NCBI RefSeq assembly: GCF_021474685.1
Contig: NZ_JAKEIT010000025.1
Location: forward strand, 1 to 38,193
Origin: Tetragenococcus halophilus
Lineage (GTDB): Bacteria; Bacillota; Bacilli; Lactobacillales; Enterococcaceae
Reading direction: 5' to 3'
Length of the DNA: 38,193 nt
Shown: piece after piece, positions 25,578-34,115 of the stretch
How positions within the stretch are numbered: position 1 is the stretch's first letter
Layout of the letters: every line of letters starts with the position of its first letter
Position numbers and translations under genes: made by a program
Notes under the pieces: model-generated
What the model was told of the DNA's origin: nothing
The model's input: only the letters and a program-made list of their open reading frames with translations
Databases searched by the model: none

Positions 25578-25614
25578 ATGCCAACTCAAAACTTACTGAA
25601 GTTGAGTTGGCATT
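25577..25614 (-). terminator. Terminator of rpsN-rpmF operon
   Basis: AATGCCAACTCAA (25577-25589) with TTGAGTTGGCATT (25602-25614), plus T-rich tail. Confidence 0.88.
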
Positions 25615-25633
25615 TTAGTTAGTATGATTCCTT

Positions 25634-26014
25634 TTATCGTTCTGCTAAGTATTCTTTAATTTGTATTACTTCATCATAATCAAATTTACTTTCGGATATT
25701 TCTTGTATTAGTTCTTCTTTAAACCTTATAGTAATCTCCCAAAAGCCATCAATAATTTGAAAGAGCTCTGGGTCATAATTTTTAAAAACAGGATAAATTT
25801 CCAAAAAATCTTCAAAAGAAAGATGCTCATCCTCATAGAAATCTTTGACCCAACCATTCTCTAAGGCATAGTCTGTAGGCAAGCCGTTTTCTGTAAGGAT
25901 GCCTTTTTCAACCATCGAACGATACATCTCAGCTTTACTGATTGTTTTTTGTTCATTTCCTTGTGTATAGTATTGTATACTTTGTTCAACTAACGGCGGG
26001 TAGATAATTTCCAT
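25634..26014 (-). CDS. Unknown 126-residue protein in zinc-starvation operon
   Basis: Acidic protein, no Cys, no membrane segment, no family recognised. It begins MEIIYPPLVEQSIQYY, has a central GILTENGLPTDYALENGWV stretch, and ends in a helical EVIQIKEYLAER. Start at 26014: ATG preceded by GAGGAG with about 9 bases of spacing; the GTG three codons earlier lies inside that site. It lies 15 bases after rpmF and before the operon terminator, so it is probably controlled by Zur. It may be an unrelated passenger, since the next downstream sequence is a deletion scar. Confidence 0.75.
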   Translation of the reverse strand: MEIIYPPLVEQSIQYYTQGNEQKTISKAEMYRSMVEKGILTENGLPTDYALENGWVKDFYEDEHLSFEDFLEIYPVFKNYDPELFQIIDGFWEITIRFKEELIQEISESKFDYDEVIQIKEYLAER

Positions 26015-26029
26015 CTTATTCACTCCTCG

Positions 26030-26197
26030 TTATTTAGCCACTTTCTTTCCTTTATAATACCCATTAAGAGATACACGATGACTATGGCGGTATTCTCCTA
26101 TACTTTCGTCAAAAGAAATTTCTGGTTTTGCATGATTTTGATGCGCACGTCGCATTCTCTTTTTAGCTTTTGATGTTTTTCTTGCAGGTACTGCCAT
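26030..26197 (-). CDS. rpmF: 50S ribosomal protein L32, zinc-free paralogue
   Basis: A short gene of 55 residues that is easily missed. It begins [19 protein letters not shown], the L32 signature. The region where zinc-binding L32 has CxxCGxYK...C reads [16 protein letters not shown] without any Cys. This is the C-minus form made under zinc limitation. No typical strong ribosome site beyond AAGGGGATGAGGAA before the ATG. It lies between rpsN and the 126-residue protein gene. Confidence 0.9.
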   Translation of the reverse strand: MAVPARKTSKAKKRMRRAHQNHAKPEISFDESIGEYRHSHRVSLNGYYKGKKVAK

Positions 26198-26234
26198 TTC
26201 CTCATCCCCTTGTACTATTTGTTTGATTTACAAT

Positions 26235-26504
26235 TTACCAACTAGCTTTTTTTACACCCGGTATTTTCCCTTGGTGCGCTAACTGACGAAATTTAATCCG
26301 AGACATCCCAAACTTACGCATGTATCCCCGAGGTCTACCATCAATCCTATCGCGGTTTTTATGATGATTAGGATTGGAATCTTTAGGCAACTTTGCGAGT
26401 GCTTGATAATCACCAGCTTCTTTAAGTTCCTTACGTAAATCAGCGTATTTTGCAATTAATTCCTTTTGTTTATTAGCTTTTGCAATTTTTGATTTTTTAG
26501 CCAT
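26235..26504 (-). CDS. rpsN: 30S ribosomal protein S14, zinc-free paralogue
   Basis: 89 residues, the long zinc-independent S14 (RpsN2 / YhzA type). [17 protein letters not shown] at the start and [20 protein letters not shown] near the end fit S14, and the CxxC pairs of the 61-residue zinc form are absent. Replaces zinc S14 in the ribosome when zinc is scarce. AAGGAAATTTT precedes the ATG. First gene of an operon with rpmF, directly behind a Zur box. Confidence 0.95.
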   Translation of the reverse strand: MAKKSKIAKANKQKELIAKYADLRKELKEAGDYQALAKLPKDSNPNHHKNRDRIDGRPRGYMRKFGMSRIKFRQLAHQGKIPGVKKASW

Positions 26505-26535
26505 AAAATTTCCTTTCTGTTTCCAAGAATTAAAA

Positions 26536-26548
26536 CGTAATAATTACG
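26536..26548. promoter_or_regulatory. Zur box
   Basis: CGTAATAATTACG, a perfect palindrome around one central base, flanked by AAAA and ATTT. Against the Firmicute Zur consensus (AAATCGTAAT-N-ATTACGATTT) only one flanking base differs. It lies between the -10 and the rpsN start. Confidence 0.92.
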
Positions 26549-26561
26549 ATTTGATAAAATC

Positions 26562-26590
26562 ACTTTAGCATTCTTAAAAATTATTGTCAA
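26562..26590 (-). promoter_or_regulatory. Promoter of rpsN-rpmF operon
   Basis: Minus-strand -35 TTGACA (26585-26590), 17 bases, -10 TAAAGT (26562-26567) with TGC extension. Zur bound at 26536-26548 would block initial elongation. Confidence 0.8.
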
Positions 26591-26611
26591 GACAAAGTCC
26601 CAGGCCGCTAT

Positions 26612-26643
26612 AAAAAAAGGGCAATGAAAAGCTGAAATAGCCC
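26612..26643 (-). terminator. Weak terminator of SDR gene
   Basis: Minus strand GGGC...GCCC with seven T behind. The stem is only 4 bases, loop large. Confidence 0.4.
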
Positions 26644-26667
26644 AACATTGCATCGCTAGTTTTATTT

Positions 26668-27267
26668 TTAATAAATTTCGTAACTTTGCCCAGTTTGGAT
26701 ACCTTCAACGCTCTTTTTAAACGCTAAAGCTACTTTACTCAGTGGTGTTGGTTCAAAACCTGGGAAAAACATTTTTAAGTCTTTCGAAGATTCCTGAAAT
26801 ACTGTAGGACTCACGCTATTTATACGGATTCCTCTAGGTGCTTCAGTGGCTGCTGACTTGACAAAAGCTTTGACCGCGCCATTGGCCATTGCAGAAGAAG
26901 CCCCTTGATAGATAGGTTCATCCATAATGATCCCTGTTGTTAACGTAAAACTTCCGCCGTCATTAATATAGTCCATACCAAGTAACACAAGATTTACTTG
27001 CCCTTTTAACTTGCTTTCAATCGTTACTTCATTGAGTTCTGGCGTAATTTTTTCTAAAGGACCAAAGTGTGCATCTCCTGCGGCACTAAGCACGGCATCT
27101 ACTTTACCAACGCTTTCAAACATTTCCTTGATACTGATCGGCTTAGTAATGTCTACCTCCACATCAGTATTATGACGCGCAGCTTGGATAATTTCGTGTT
27201 CGGGTTCTAATTCTTTCTTTATCGCTGTTCCTAAAAGTCCTGTAGCGCCAATTAATAAAATTCTCAT
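26668..27267 (-). CDS. Short SDR-like protein lacking the catalytic Tyr
   Basis: 199 residues, a short Rossmann-fold protein with LLIGATGLLGTAIKKEL at the N-terminus, an acidic VDITKP segment and SAAGDAHFG. At the active site the Ser remains but the usual YxxxK reads NGAVK, so Tyr is replaced by Asn. This is typical of a subfamily of small SDRs of unknown function. Start at 27267 is preferred to 27276 because GAGGAG touches the first ATG. Cytosolic. Single gene. Confidence 0.8.
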   Translation of the reverse strand: MRILLIGATGLLGTAIKKELEPEHEIIQAARHNTDVEVDITKPISIKEMFESVGKVDAVLSAAGDAHFGPLEKITPELNEVTIESKLKGQVNLVLLGMDYINDGGSFTLTTGIIMDEPIYQGASSAMANGAVKAFVKSAATEAPRGIRINSVSPTVFQESSKDLKMFFPGFEPTPLSKVALAFKKSVEGIQTGQSYEIY

Positions 27268-27352
27268 ATAATTCATTTCTCCTCTCTTATTTTTATTTTA
27301 ATACTTCGAGTATATAATAAGGATAACAAACAGTAAAACAAGTGACTTTTGA

Positions 27353-27841
27353 CAAGCGGGTAAAGAATACGAACAATATCAGTCAATTGCTAAAGAATTC
27401 GAAGAAAATTTCGACTACTCTTTTTCCCATTTGAATACAGCTCTTCTCCGAGACATTTATCGCTGGTATACAGAAACAGATAAAAAAGAAGTCACAAAAG
27501 AATTATTAGCAAAAATAGAAAAAGCTAGAGAACAATATTTTGAAAGAAAAGATAATAGTAAACAAGCTTACCTAGAGGAGTCAAAAAAAAAACGAAAATG
27601 GAGAAACTAAAAAGAGCACCAATGAAGATAAGCTCAATGAAGAGTTGGAAAAAACATATTCGCGAGAAGATCAAAAGAGAGTTTTCCGAGGACATCCCTA
27701 ATGACCACATTGTATATGATATGTCCTTAGAAGATGACCGTGTCAACATAAGAGTTTACCAGAATCAAGACAAAAAAATTGCAATATGAAGTAGGTTTTA
27801 GCTATAAAATTGCACAAGACCAACTTACTAAACAAGAATAA
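27353..27841 (+). pseudogene. Frameshifted, 5'-truncated gene of unknown function
   Basis: Coding sense is visible in three consecutive frames. Frame one begins after a stop at 27350-27352 without a start codon (QAGKEYEQYQSIAKEF...KQAYLEESKKK). A shift at the A10 run 27583-27592 leads to NENGETKKSTNEDKLNEELE; a second near GTTTTCC (about 27682) leads to SEDIPNDHIVYDMSLEDDRV; a third at A7 (27772-27778) leads to LQYEVGFSYKIAQDQL and a stop at 27841. Joined, it gives about 160 residues, helical first and beta-rich later. No family is certain; it may be an accessory protein of a secretion or effector locus. The 5' part is missing. Confidence 0.7.
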
Positions 27842-27850
27842 AGCACTCGT

Positions 27851-27892
27851 TCCTCATTATCAGTGAAAAAGTTTTCCTAATGATAATGAGGA
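27851..27892. terminator. Hairpin after the frameshifted remnant
   Basis: TCCTCATTATCA (27851-27862) with TGATAATGAGGA (27881-27892), a 12-base perfect stem with an 18-base loop. No T-run on either side, so terminator function is uncertain. Confidence 0.5.
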
Positions 27893-27940
27893 GCATCCAA
27901 TTCCATAATTAGACAGATATAATTTTTTCAGATTAACTTA

Positions 27941-28756
27941 TTATTTCTGATAATCCTGCAGTATTTCTTGCCAAGCTTTTTGTGCATCAGTGTCATTCGA
28001 GACTTTAAAAGTGTACTCAGCTTCAATATCTTTTGTGCGACCATCATCGTTATATAAACCAAAACCTGCTTGATAAGCTCTGAGCTCATCCACACTTCCA
28101 ATTAATTCATAAACAACGCCATTATCGCCCAATAGATATTTATGAATTGGGTAATCTGCGTCTGCTAAGCCACCATAATCCCGTCCTCCGCCAGCACCTC
28201 CGTGAGTTTCACCGGCTTTTTCGTCATATCCTGTAACACCAGAAGAAGAAACATAAAACACCACACCTTTTAAAGCATGAATATCAAAAGCATCATAACC
28301 CGGTAATTCCTCTTGCGTTAATTGCTGTTGCACTTGTATTTCTCCATCTTCGGTTTCGGCGAACCAATCGCCTGAGCCTGAAGCGCCGTGATCAAAATAA
28401 GCAGCTGTCACAGCCATCCCGCCTTCTTCTGCTCGAGGAATCGCCCAGTTTAAAAATTCTTGTTGGAGCTCATCTTTTTCTTCTTCTGAATATTTTCTAA
28501 CTGGAACAGTTTCTTGTTCTTCTTGTTTTCCATCAGAAGAAGATTCTGTCGAACGACTTGCGGTTGTTTCAGTCGTGACAGATTCACTAGTTTCAGCCAA
28601 GCGCTGACTTTCAGTTGATTGATTAATTTCTCCTGAAGTAGAAATCTCTGTCGAAATATTCGTATTGGAAACTGCTTCTTCATTATTCTGCGAACAACCG
28701 AATAAAACCAATCCAAAGATTACAACTAACATCGACAAGATATTAATTTTTTTCAA
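27941..28756 (-). CDS. Surface lipoprotein of unknown function
   Basis: 271 residues. TTG start with AAAGGAGG upstream. Signal MKKINILSMLVVIFGLVLFG with lipobox LFGC (Cys21), then a Ser/Thr/Glu-rich linker to about 85 and a globular part of about 180 residues. That part contains NWAIPRAEEGGMAVTAAYFD, a Gly-rich ETHGGAGGGRDYGG and YELIGSVDELRAY. Similar lipoproteins occur in lactic acid bacteria, function unknown. Anchored to the outer face of the membrane. Monocistronic by appearance. Confidence 0.8.
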   Translation of the reverse strand: MKKINILSMLVVIFGLVLFGCSQNNEEAVSNTNISTEISTSGEINQSTESQRLAETSESVTTETTASRSTESSSDGKQEEQETVPVRKYSEEEKDELQQEFLNWAIPRAEEGGMAVTAAYFDHGASGSGDWFAETEDGEIQVQQQLTQEELPGYDAFDIHALKGVVFYVSSSGVTGYDEKAGETHGGAGGGRDYGGLADADYPIHKYLLGDNGVVYELIGSVDELRAYQAGFGLYNDDGRTKDIEAEYTFKVSNDTDAQKAWQEILQDYQK

Positions 28757-28845
28757 TTTTCAGCCTCCTTTCAAAAGAGATCGCTTTCTTCCTAGTTTAA
28801 CAATAGCATAAGTTACTTTTTTGAGCGAATTATATATAGCAAAAA

Positions 28846-28875
28846 AAGCAGCTAGACAATAGCGCCTAACTGCTT
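28846..28875 (-). terminator. Outer hairpin, diverged copy of the busAB terminator
   Basis: AAGCAGCTAGAC with TAACTGCTT forms an imperfect stem resembling the stem at 28927 (AAGCAATTAGACG). Tandem arrangement of two related hairpins after busAB. Confidence 0.55.
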
Positions 28876-28926
28876 CCTTTATTCGTTGTGTTTTCTTTAC
28901 CAACACTATTTAATAAAGAGCCAAAA

Positions 28927-28965
28927 AAGCAATTAGACGCCAGACACGTCTAATTGCTTACTTTT
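28927..28965 (-). terminator. Terminator of busAA-busAB
   Basis: AAGCAATTAGACG (28927-28939) with CGTCTAATTGCTT (28947-28959), a 13-base perfect stem with a T-run on the minus strand. Confidence 0.9.
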
Positions 28966-28977
28966 TGAAGAAAAGTG

Positions 28978-30735
28978 TTATTCTTCTATCCACTCTTCAA
29001 CTTTATCTGGATTGTCATCAATCCAATCTTGCGCTGCGTCTTCAGGAGATGCACCTTCTTCAATATCTAACATGATAGTTTCCATATCTTCTGTATCCCA
29101 GCTAAAGTTATCTATTATCTGATAGGCTTCTGGCATGTCATCTTCTAAGCCTTCACGAGCTAATGCATCAATATGCTCTTCTTCTCCCATCGTTCCTTGT
29201 GGGTCATCCAGATATTTTAGATCATATCTTTGGAACATCCAATGTGGAGACCAGCCAGTGATAACGATAGGATCCTCATTATTGATAGCACTACCTAATT
29301 GTGAAGTCATCGCACCGCTAGAAGATGGTGTTACTTCCCAATCAGATAAGTTATCATAACTTTCAACTGTATCTTCTGCTGCAGAAACGACACCAGCACC
29401 TGGGTCGATACCGATAATTTCTTGATCTGGTACTTGGTCATCTAAATCTTCAATCGAATCTACGTCCATGTATTCTGGCACAGCAAGGCCAAGATTAGCC
29501 CCTTCTGTATGTGGACCTAATTCATCTACTTGATCTTTAAATTGATCATATTGCGCTTTTTGCGTCACTGGTAACCAAGCAGAAAGTGTCGCATCAGATT
29601 CTCCATTAGCTACAGCTTCCCAGTTTACCGCGTTATCCAAAGGCGTTTGTGTGACATTATATCCTTGGTCTTCTAAAACAAGTGCTAAGACATTGGTTGA
29701 AGCGACTTCTGTATCCCATTCAACATAAGAAAGGTTAATATTACCGCCCTCTTCAGAGCTAGCACCACTTGAATCATTACCTGACATACTTGTATAAGCA
29801 AAGATCGCTGCAATAACGGCTGCTACAACAACAACGCCAGCAATAATCTTATTACGTTTTGATTTTTTAGTGGACGCATTTTCACTCGTTTTAGCTTTAC
29901 TTGAATTCAATTTTTGGGTAAAACGGTCCAAAATAATTGCTAAAATAACAACTGCGATACCATAAACAAAGCCGCTACCTACTTGAGAACGTTGTACAGC
30001 GGATAATACGCCTTGTCCAAGTCCAGGTGCTCCGATCATTGAAGCAACAACAACCATGGATAATGCTAGCATCATCGTTTGGTTAATGCCGGCAAAGATA
30101 TTGCCCTTAGCTAGGGGTAATTCTAATTTAAATAATTTTTGCCAGTTCGTACCACCAAATGAATCCGAAGCTTCAGTTAATTCAGTTGGCACTTGGCGAA
30201 TACCTAAGTTTGTCATCCGTACAGTTGGTGGCAAAGAAAAGATCACTGAAGCAAATGCCCCAGGAACCATCCCAATACCAAAGAAAGCAACTGCTGGGAT
30301 CAAATAAACAAAGTTAGGCATGGTTTGCATAAAGTCAAGAATCGGCGTAATAATATTTTTTGCCGTCTCATTTTTAGACATTAAAATACCCACTGGAACT
30401 CCGATAATTATGGAGATCACACTAGCCACAATAACCAATGTCACTGTATTTAACAAATCGCTCCATAAACCTTGGTTATAAACAAGTAGTAATCCAAGGA
30501 ATGTAAATGTAGGCAATTGCCATTTTTTTCCACCAAGGAAAAATGCAACTACGGTAGCTAATACAATAAAAAGCAATGGTGGTATAAATGACAAACCTGA
30601 TGTCATTCCATCCATGATTGTTTGTCCCAATGATTGTAAGAATGAGAAAAATGCCGCCCAATGTTCGGTTAACCAATCAACGCCATTATCTACCCATTCT
30701 GATAAAGGAATTTCATTTTGTAGAAAATCAAGCAT
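28978..30735 (-). CDS. busAB: Glycine betaine ABC permease fused to substrate-binding domain
   Basis: 585 residues. The N-terminal half (to about 280) is the OpuAB-type permease with about 6-8 helices and the EAA-like loop [20 protein letters not shown] membrane helix at about 290-315 leads to a C-terminal betaine-binding domain (about 330-585) with [26 protein letters not shown] and Trp/Tyr-rich cage residues. This permease-receptor fusion is the BusAB/OpuABC arrangement of lactic acid bacteria. Start at 30735 (ATGCTT) is taken for the spacing to AAGGAG; it overlaps busAA by 8 bases. Imports betaine under osmotic stress. The receptor part is strongly acidic. Confidence 0.92.
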   Translation of the reverse strand: MLDFLQNEIPLSEWVDNGVDWLTEHWAAFFSFLQSLGQTIMDGMTSGLSFIPPLLFIVLATVVAFFLGGKKWQLPTFTFLGLLLVYNQGLWSDLLNTVTLVIVASVISIIIGVPVGILMSKNETAKNIITPILDFMQTMPNFVYLIPAVAFFGIGMVPGAFASVIFSLPPTVRMTNLGIRQVPTELTEASDSFGGTNWQKLFKLELPLAKGNIFAGINQTMMLALSMVVVASMIGAPGLGQGVLSAVQRSQVGSGFVYGIAVVILAIILDRFTQKLNSSKAKTSENASTKKSKRNKIIAGVVVVAAVIAAIFAYTSMSGNDSSGASSEEGGNINLSYVEWDTEVASTNVLALVLEDQGYNVTQTPLDNAVNWEAVANGESDATLSAWLPVTQKAQYDQFKDQVDELGPHTEGANLGLAVPEYMDVDSIEDLDDQVPDQEIIGIDPGAGVVSAAEDTVESYDNLSDWEVTPSSSGAMTSQLGSAINNEDPIVITGWSPHWMFQRYDLKYLDDPQGTMGEEEHIDALAREGLEDDMPEAYQIIDNFSWDTEDMETIMLDIEEGASPEDAAQDWIDDNPDKVEEWIEE

Positions 30736-31978
30736 CTGCATTCACTCCTTTCTTATCATCCTCTTCTTGGCTTTCTTTTAATTCCTCGCTATCATTTGTG
30801 TCTGTATCAGTCATAGCCCCAATGACGCTACCACGAACAATAACACCAACGACACGGTCATCGTCGTCTACAACGGCAAGAGGAGCTGCAGAACCTTCAA
30901 TTATATTAAAGATATCAGTCACTAATGTGTCTTTTTCCACTTTTTGCACGTTTTTATCCAAGACGTCTTTTAATGTCTTGTCATTTTTACGAGCATCTAA
31001 AGCTTCTTCAGCTGTTAGACTACCTTTTAAATAACGTTTACGGTCAACAGCTAGTAACATACTAACTTCTTCTTTACGCATTCTTTGTAAGGCTACATTT
31101 GGACCATCTGCTTCTACATTGATTGTCAAAGCGGGTTCCATAATATTTTCGGCTGTTAGAACCTTGGAACGGTCGATATCTTCAGTAAATTCACGCACGA
31201 AATCATTGGCTGGATGCGTCAAAATTTCTTCGCCGGTACCAATTTGCATAATTTCACCATCACGCATTAAAGCAATCCGATCACCAATACGCAAAGCCTC
31301 GTTCAAATCGTGGGTGATAAAGATAATTGTTTTTTGCATTTTTTCTTGCAAATCTAATAAGTCATCTTGCATATCCTTACGAATCAAAGGATCCAAAGCA
31401 GAAAATGCTTCGTCCATTAATAGAACTTCGGGATCGTTGGCTATTGCGCGAGCTAAACCAACCCGTTGTTGCATCCCACCAGATAGTTGATTTGGATATT
31501 GATCTTTCACCGAAAGCAAACCAGAATTATCTAAAGCAGCTTCTGCTTTTTTCCGGCGTTCTTCTTTATCTACACCGCGTACTTCTAGACCGTACTCAGT
31601 ATTTTGTTGAATGGTTCGTTGCGGAAAAAGACCAAAGTTTTGGAAAACCATATTCATTTTCGTACGACGAACTTCTCGTAACTCTTCTTTTGACATCTTA
31701 GATACATCTTGATCATCGATGTAAACTTCCCCTGAGGTCGGTTCAATCAAACGATTAATCAAACGAATCAAAGTAGATTTCCCACTACCAGATAAGCCCA
31801 TAATGACAAAAACTTCGCCTTCGTTAACATCAAAACTTACATCATGTACACCGACAGTAGCGCCGGTTTCTTCTAAGATATCTTGTTTTGATTTGCCTGC
31901 TTTTACTTGTTCGAGCGCTTGTTGAGTTCTGCGACCAAATATTTTACTCAAATGCTCTACACGAACTTTTTTACCCAA
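30728..31978 (-). CDS. busAA: Glycine betaine ABC transporter ATPase with CBS domains
   Basis: 416 residues. Walker [10 protein letters not shown], signature [14 protein letters not shown] and Walker [13 protein letters not shown] are intact, with the OpuAA N-terminal extension ([13 protein letters not shown]). The C-terminal part (about 275-395) holds two CBS domains ([10 protein letters not shown] and [15 protein letters not shown]), which in this family sense ionic strength or c-di-AMP. TTG start with AAAGGAG 9 bases upstream. First gene of the busAA-busAB operon, downstream of busR. Confidence 0.93.
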   Translation of the reverse strand: MGKKVRVEHLSKIFGRRTQQALEQVKAGKSKQDILEETGATVGVHDVSFDVNEGEVFVIMGLSGSGKSTLIRLINRLIEPTSGEVYIDDQDVSKMSKEELREVRRTKMNMVFQNFGLFPQRTIQQNTEYGLEVRGVDKEERRKKAEAALDNSGLLSVKDQYPNQLSGGMQQRVGLARAIANDPEVLLMDEAFSALDPLIRKDMQDDLLDLQEKMQKTIIFITHDLNEALRIGDRIALMRDGEIMQIGTGEEILTHPANDFVREFTEDIDRSKVLTAENIMEPALTINVEADGPNVALQRMRKEEVSMLLAVDRKRYLKGSLTAEEALDARKNDKTLKDVLDKNVQKVEKDTLVTDIFNIIEGSAAPLAVVDDDDRVVGVIVRGSVIGAMTDTDTNDSEELKESQEEDDKKGVNADA

Positions 31979-32035
31979 AAATTAACACTCCTTTTTCTAT
32001 ATTTTTCAGAAAACTATCATGAAATTGACCGCCCT

Positions 32036-32065
32036 AGTTTAACGCTGTATTGTCATTTTTGTCAA
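32036..32065 (-). promoter_or_regulatory. busA promoter with candidate BusR site
   Basis: Minus-strand -35 TTGACA (32060-32065), 18 bases, -10 TAAACT (32036-32041). TGACAAAAATGACA spans the -35 and repeats TGACA, as BusR operators do. The match to BusR is inference. Confidence 0.6.
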
Positions 32066-32068
32066 AAG

Positions 32069-32097
32069 AAAAAAGCACTATTTAATAGTACTTTTTT
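32069..32097 (-). terminator. Terminator of busR
   Basis: AAAAAAGCACTAT with ATAGTACTTTTTT around loop TTA, T-run behind on the minus strand. Confidence 0.8.
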
Positions 32098-32098
32098 C

Positions 32099-32743
32099 TT
32101 AATTATTAGGGTAGAATAGTTGCATCATACGCTGTACGGCCAGTTCGCTTCCTACGTAATAAACTATATTTCCTGCGCTTAACTTAGCATATGGACCTGG
32201 AGAAAGGAGTAATTCTACATCTGTTTGAATACCAACAATGGTCGCACCTGTTTTTTGCCAAATATGCAGATCAGAAATGCTTTCTTCCAAATGCTGCGCT
32301 TCTCCGGTAATCTTAAGTTCATAGGGGACAAATGTTGAAATATCATGAACTTTTTTCGTCTGACTTACCAAAACATTTAACAAATCAGAAAATTCATCGA
32401 GCTCTTCTTTTTGACGTTGGACACTTTCCAAAAGGTCCTGACGAATTTCTTGAACCGATTGAACATTTTTATATTTCTCTATAAATATTTGTGCATTTTC
32501 TTTAGATGCTACATAAGTACCACTTCCTTGTTGGACTTCCATAATTTGAAGATCTACCAAGACATTAATGGCCTTACGAGCAGTTTCCGGTGAAGCGCTA
32601 AAATTGCTTGCTAAAGTCGAACGTGCAGAAATTTTTTCTCCCACTTTATACCGACCTTCAACAATTCTTTCAGCAATATCCACGGCAATTTGTTGGTAAC
32701 GTGGCAAAGAAACACGTTTGGTAGGTTTTAATTCTTTTACCAT
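32099..32743 (-). CDS. busR: BusR-type osmoregulator (GntR HTH + RCK_C)
   Basis: Represses betaine uptake and responds to c-di-AMP in Lactococcus and Streptococcus. 214 residues. GntR-type winged helix at about 10-78 (LPRYQQIAVDIAERIVEGRY, SPETARKAINVL), a coiled helix at about 88-125, and a C-terminal RCK_C/TrkA_C domain at about 130-212 (WQKTGATIVGIQTDVELLLSPGPYAKLSAGNIVYYVG). The ATG follows GGGGAGGG. It has its own promoter and terminator and sits directly upstream of busAA in the same direction. Confidence 0.9.
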   Translation of the reverse strand: MVKELKPTKRVSLPRYQQIAVDIAERIVEGRYKVGEKISARSTLASNFSASPETARKAINVLVDLQIMEVQQGSGTYVASKENAQIFIEKYKNVQSVQEIRQDLLESVQRQKEELDEFSDLLNVLVSQTKKVHDISTFVPYELKITGEAQHLEESISDLHIWQKTGATIVGIQTDVELLLSPGPYAKLSAGNIVYYVGSELAVQRMMQLFYPNN

Positions 32744-32785
32744 CGCTTACTACCCTCCCCGGCTTGTTCAATTTTTTTCAAATTG

Positions 32786-32815
32786 ATAATACCACACCTA
32801 TTTTTAACAAAACAA
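32786..32815 (-). promoter_or_regulatory. busR promoter
   Basis: Minus-strand -35 TTGTTT (32810-32815), 18 bases, -10 TATTAT (32786-32791) with TGG extension. Confidence 0.5.
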
Positions 32816-32883
32816 GCTTTTTAACTTACTGTATTAAAAATCTGTTTTACTACATATAATATTTTTTATATTCCTTCATTCAA

Positions 32884-33111
32884 TCATACTCCTAACTTAC
32901 GTTGAAGTTCGCAGCACAATTCTTCTTTACCAGTAAAGTAGTCAACTGACCACTTTTTTCGCCTTATTTTGACTAACCAAGTAGTCAAAATAGGAAATCC
33001 AGAGTAAAAACGATGCCTTTTTGCTTGTTTTAAAAAATGACAAACAAAAAAACCTGATAGACAAGGGGTCTCGCAAGGTTGTACTGGAATAGAGAAACTA
33101 AGATTTTTCAT
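32884..33111 (-). CDS. Small basic Cys-containing protein, 75 residues
   Basis: Starts MKNLSFSIPVQPCETPCLSG at 33111, after AAAAAGGAGATA with 7 bases of spacing. Cys at positions 13, 17, 24 and a CysCys pair near the C-terminus (EELCCELQ); the middle is basic (KQAKRHRF, KIRRKKWS). No family recognised. It begins 16 bases after the 64-residue membrane-protein gene, so the two are probably cotranscribed. An inverted repeat ATTTTGACTA/TAGTCAAAAT lies inside. Could be a peptide of regulatory or secreted type, or a relic. Confidence 0.5.
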   Translation of the reverse strand: MKNLSFSIPVQPCETPCLSGFFVCHFLKQAKRHRFYSGFPILTTWLVKIRRKKWSVDYFTGKEELCCELQRKLGV

Positions 33112-33127
33112 AATAGTATCTCCTTTT

Positions 33128-33322
33128 TTATTGATATACATTTCTTGTGGCTATGAAAATGAAGTATATACATAAAACCGCAATTATAAATAACAACACA
33201 AATGAACTGACAGTTGCCATTACAAAAAGAACCTTATTTTTCTTAATTTTACTTATCAACAATAAAGACAAGATAATAACGAAAAACATCACATATAAAG
33301 CAGAAAAAACTAACAAATTCAT
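33128..33322 (-). CDS. Small two-helix membrane protein, 64 residues
   Basis: MNLLVFSALYVMFFVIILSLLLISK forms one membrane helix, then a KIKKNK turn, then a second helix to about 58. AGGGGA lies 4 bases before the ATG. No family recognised. The pair with the next small gene recalls a small-peptide and membrane-partner unit, but there is no further evidence. Confidence 0.55.
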   Translation of the reverse strand: MNLLVFSALYVMFFVIILSLLLISKIKKNKVLFVMATVSSFVLLFIIAVLCIYFIFIATRNVYQ

Positions 33323-33347
33323 GTCCCCTATTTATAACTTTAAAGTA

Positions 33348-33367
33348 TTTATTCATTAATGAATAAA
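33348..33367. promoter_or_regulatory. Perfect 20-base palindrome upstream of small gene pair
   Basis: TTTATTCATTAATGAATAAA, a perfect palindrome about 26 bases before the start of the 64-residue gene and near a TATAAA box. Candidate operator. Confidence 0.45.
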
Positions 33368-33476
33368 GCAATAACAGTCCAAACATGTTCAAAGGTTAAC
33401 ATATTTTTTTAACTCATAATGCCTTAATATACTTCGAGCCACTAGTGGTACATTAATACAATCAGGATATCAGATT

Positions 33477-33956
33477 TTAACTTTTTCCAAAAAATGACAA
33501 AAAATCAAATGCATGCGCAAGGGATACTTTTCCAGAAAATTTTTCATTATTTATCTGAAGACTATTAAAGCGACGACAAATGTTGGTTGGTCACGTAGGA
33601 ACGAGTAAGACCCTCAATTCTTCAAAAGGTTGAAAAAACAAGTGTTTCAATAGACGTTTGATTTAGAAAGGAGATTTCTTACTGCCTGTTTCCACGTTAA
33701 GTAAATACGTCAGTAGCCTAGCAATCATAGCGAAAATAATTTGATTGATTACTCCATTTTCACTTTGTGAGAATAACCTTTTCATCGTCATATGTGCTTG
33801 ATGTACTTAAAAGATAGTTCAATATTTGCCATCTCGCTTTGTACATTTCGGCTACTTCTCGGGCGGACATATCAAAACGGTTAGTGATAAAATATCATTT
33901 TTCCTTTGTCCTGATTTTGAATAAGTCATCCCAGCTCAGTATAAAGGATGTTTTAT
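33477..33956 (-). pseudogene. Degraded IS4-family transposase C-terminus
   Basis: On the minus strand, in shifting frames: ITNRFDMSAREVAEMYKARW, then ELSFKYIKH, then MTMKRLFSQSENGVINQIIF and LLTYLLNVETGSKKSPF, followed by stops and a basic tail with FFQPFEELRVLLVPT. These are the C-terminal part of an IS4-type DDE transposase (YKxRWQIELFFKxIKQ region with the E of the triad). At least two frameshifts and several stops; the N-terminal part and inverted ends are absent. Nothing else is coded between 33323 and 34115. Confidence 0.8.
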
Positions 33957-34115
33957 GAATAGAAACAGCGTGAAACATGGTACACAAATTTAACATGTTT
34001 CATACACCAATAGAGAGAATTACTATTAATTAAACTAATAATCCTACTATCGTCATTTAAAGTTATATTTTTCAGTACTGAAAGTAAAATTCAGTTACAG
34101 TAAACAGCACTATCC

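Noticed and set aside
31119-31701. Two open frames of over 120 codons opposite busAA
   Set aside because: Shadows of the ATPase gene; their sequence follows the reverse of Walker and signature motifs.
33972-34004. GAAACATG/CATGTTTC hairpin as an IS end
   Set aside because: The arms are only 9 bases, no second end or target duplication was found, so I could not tie it to the transposase remnant.
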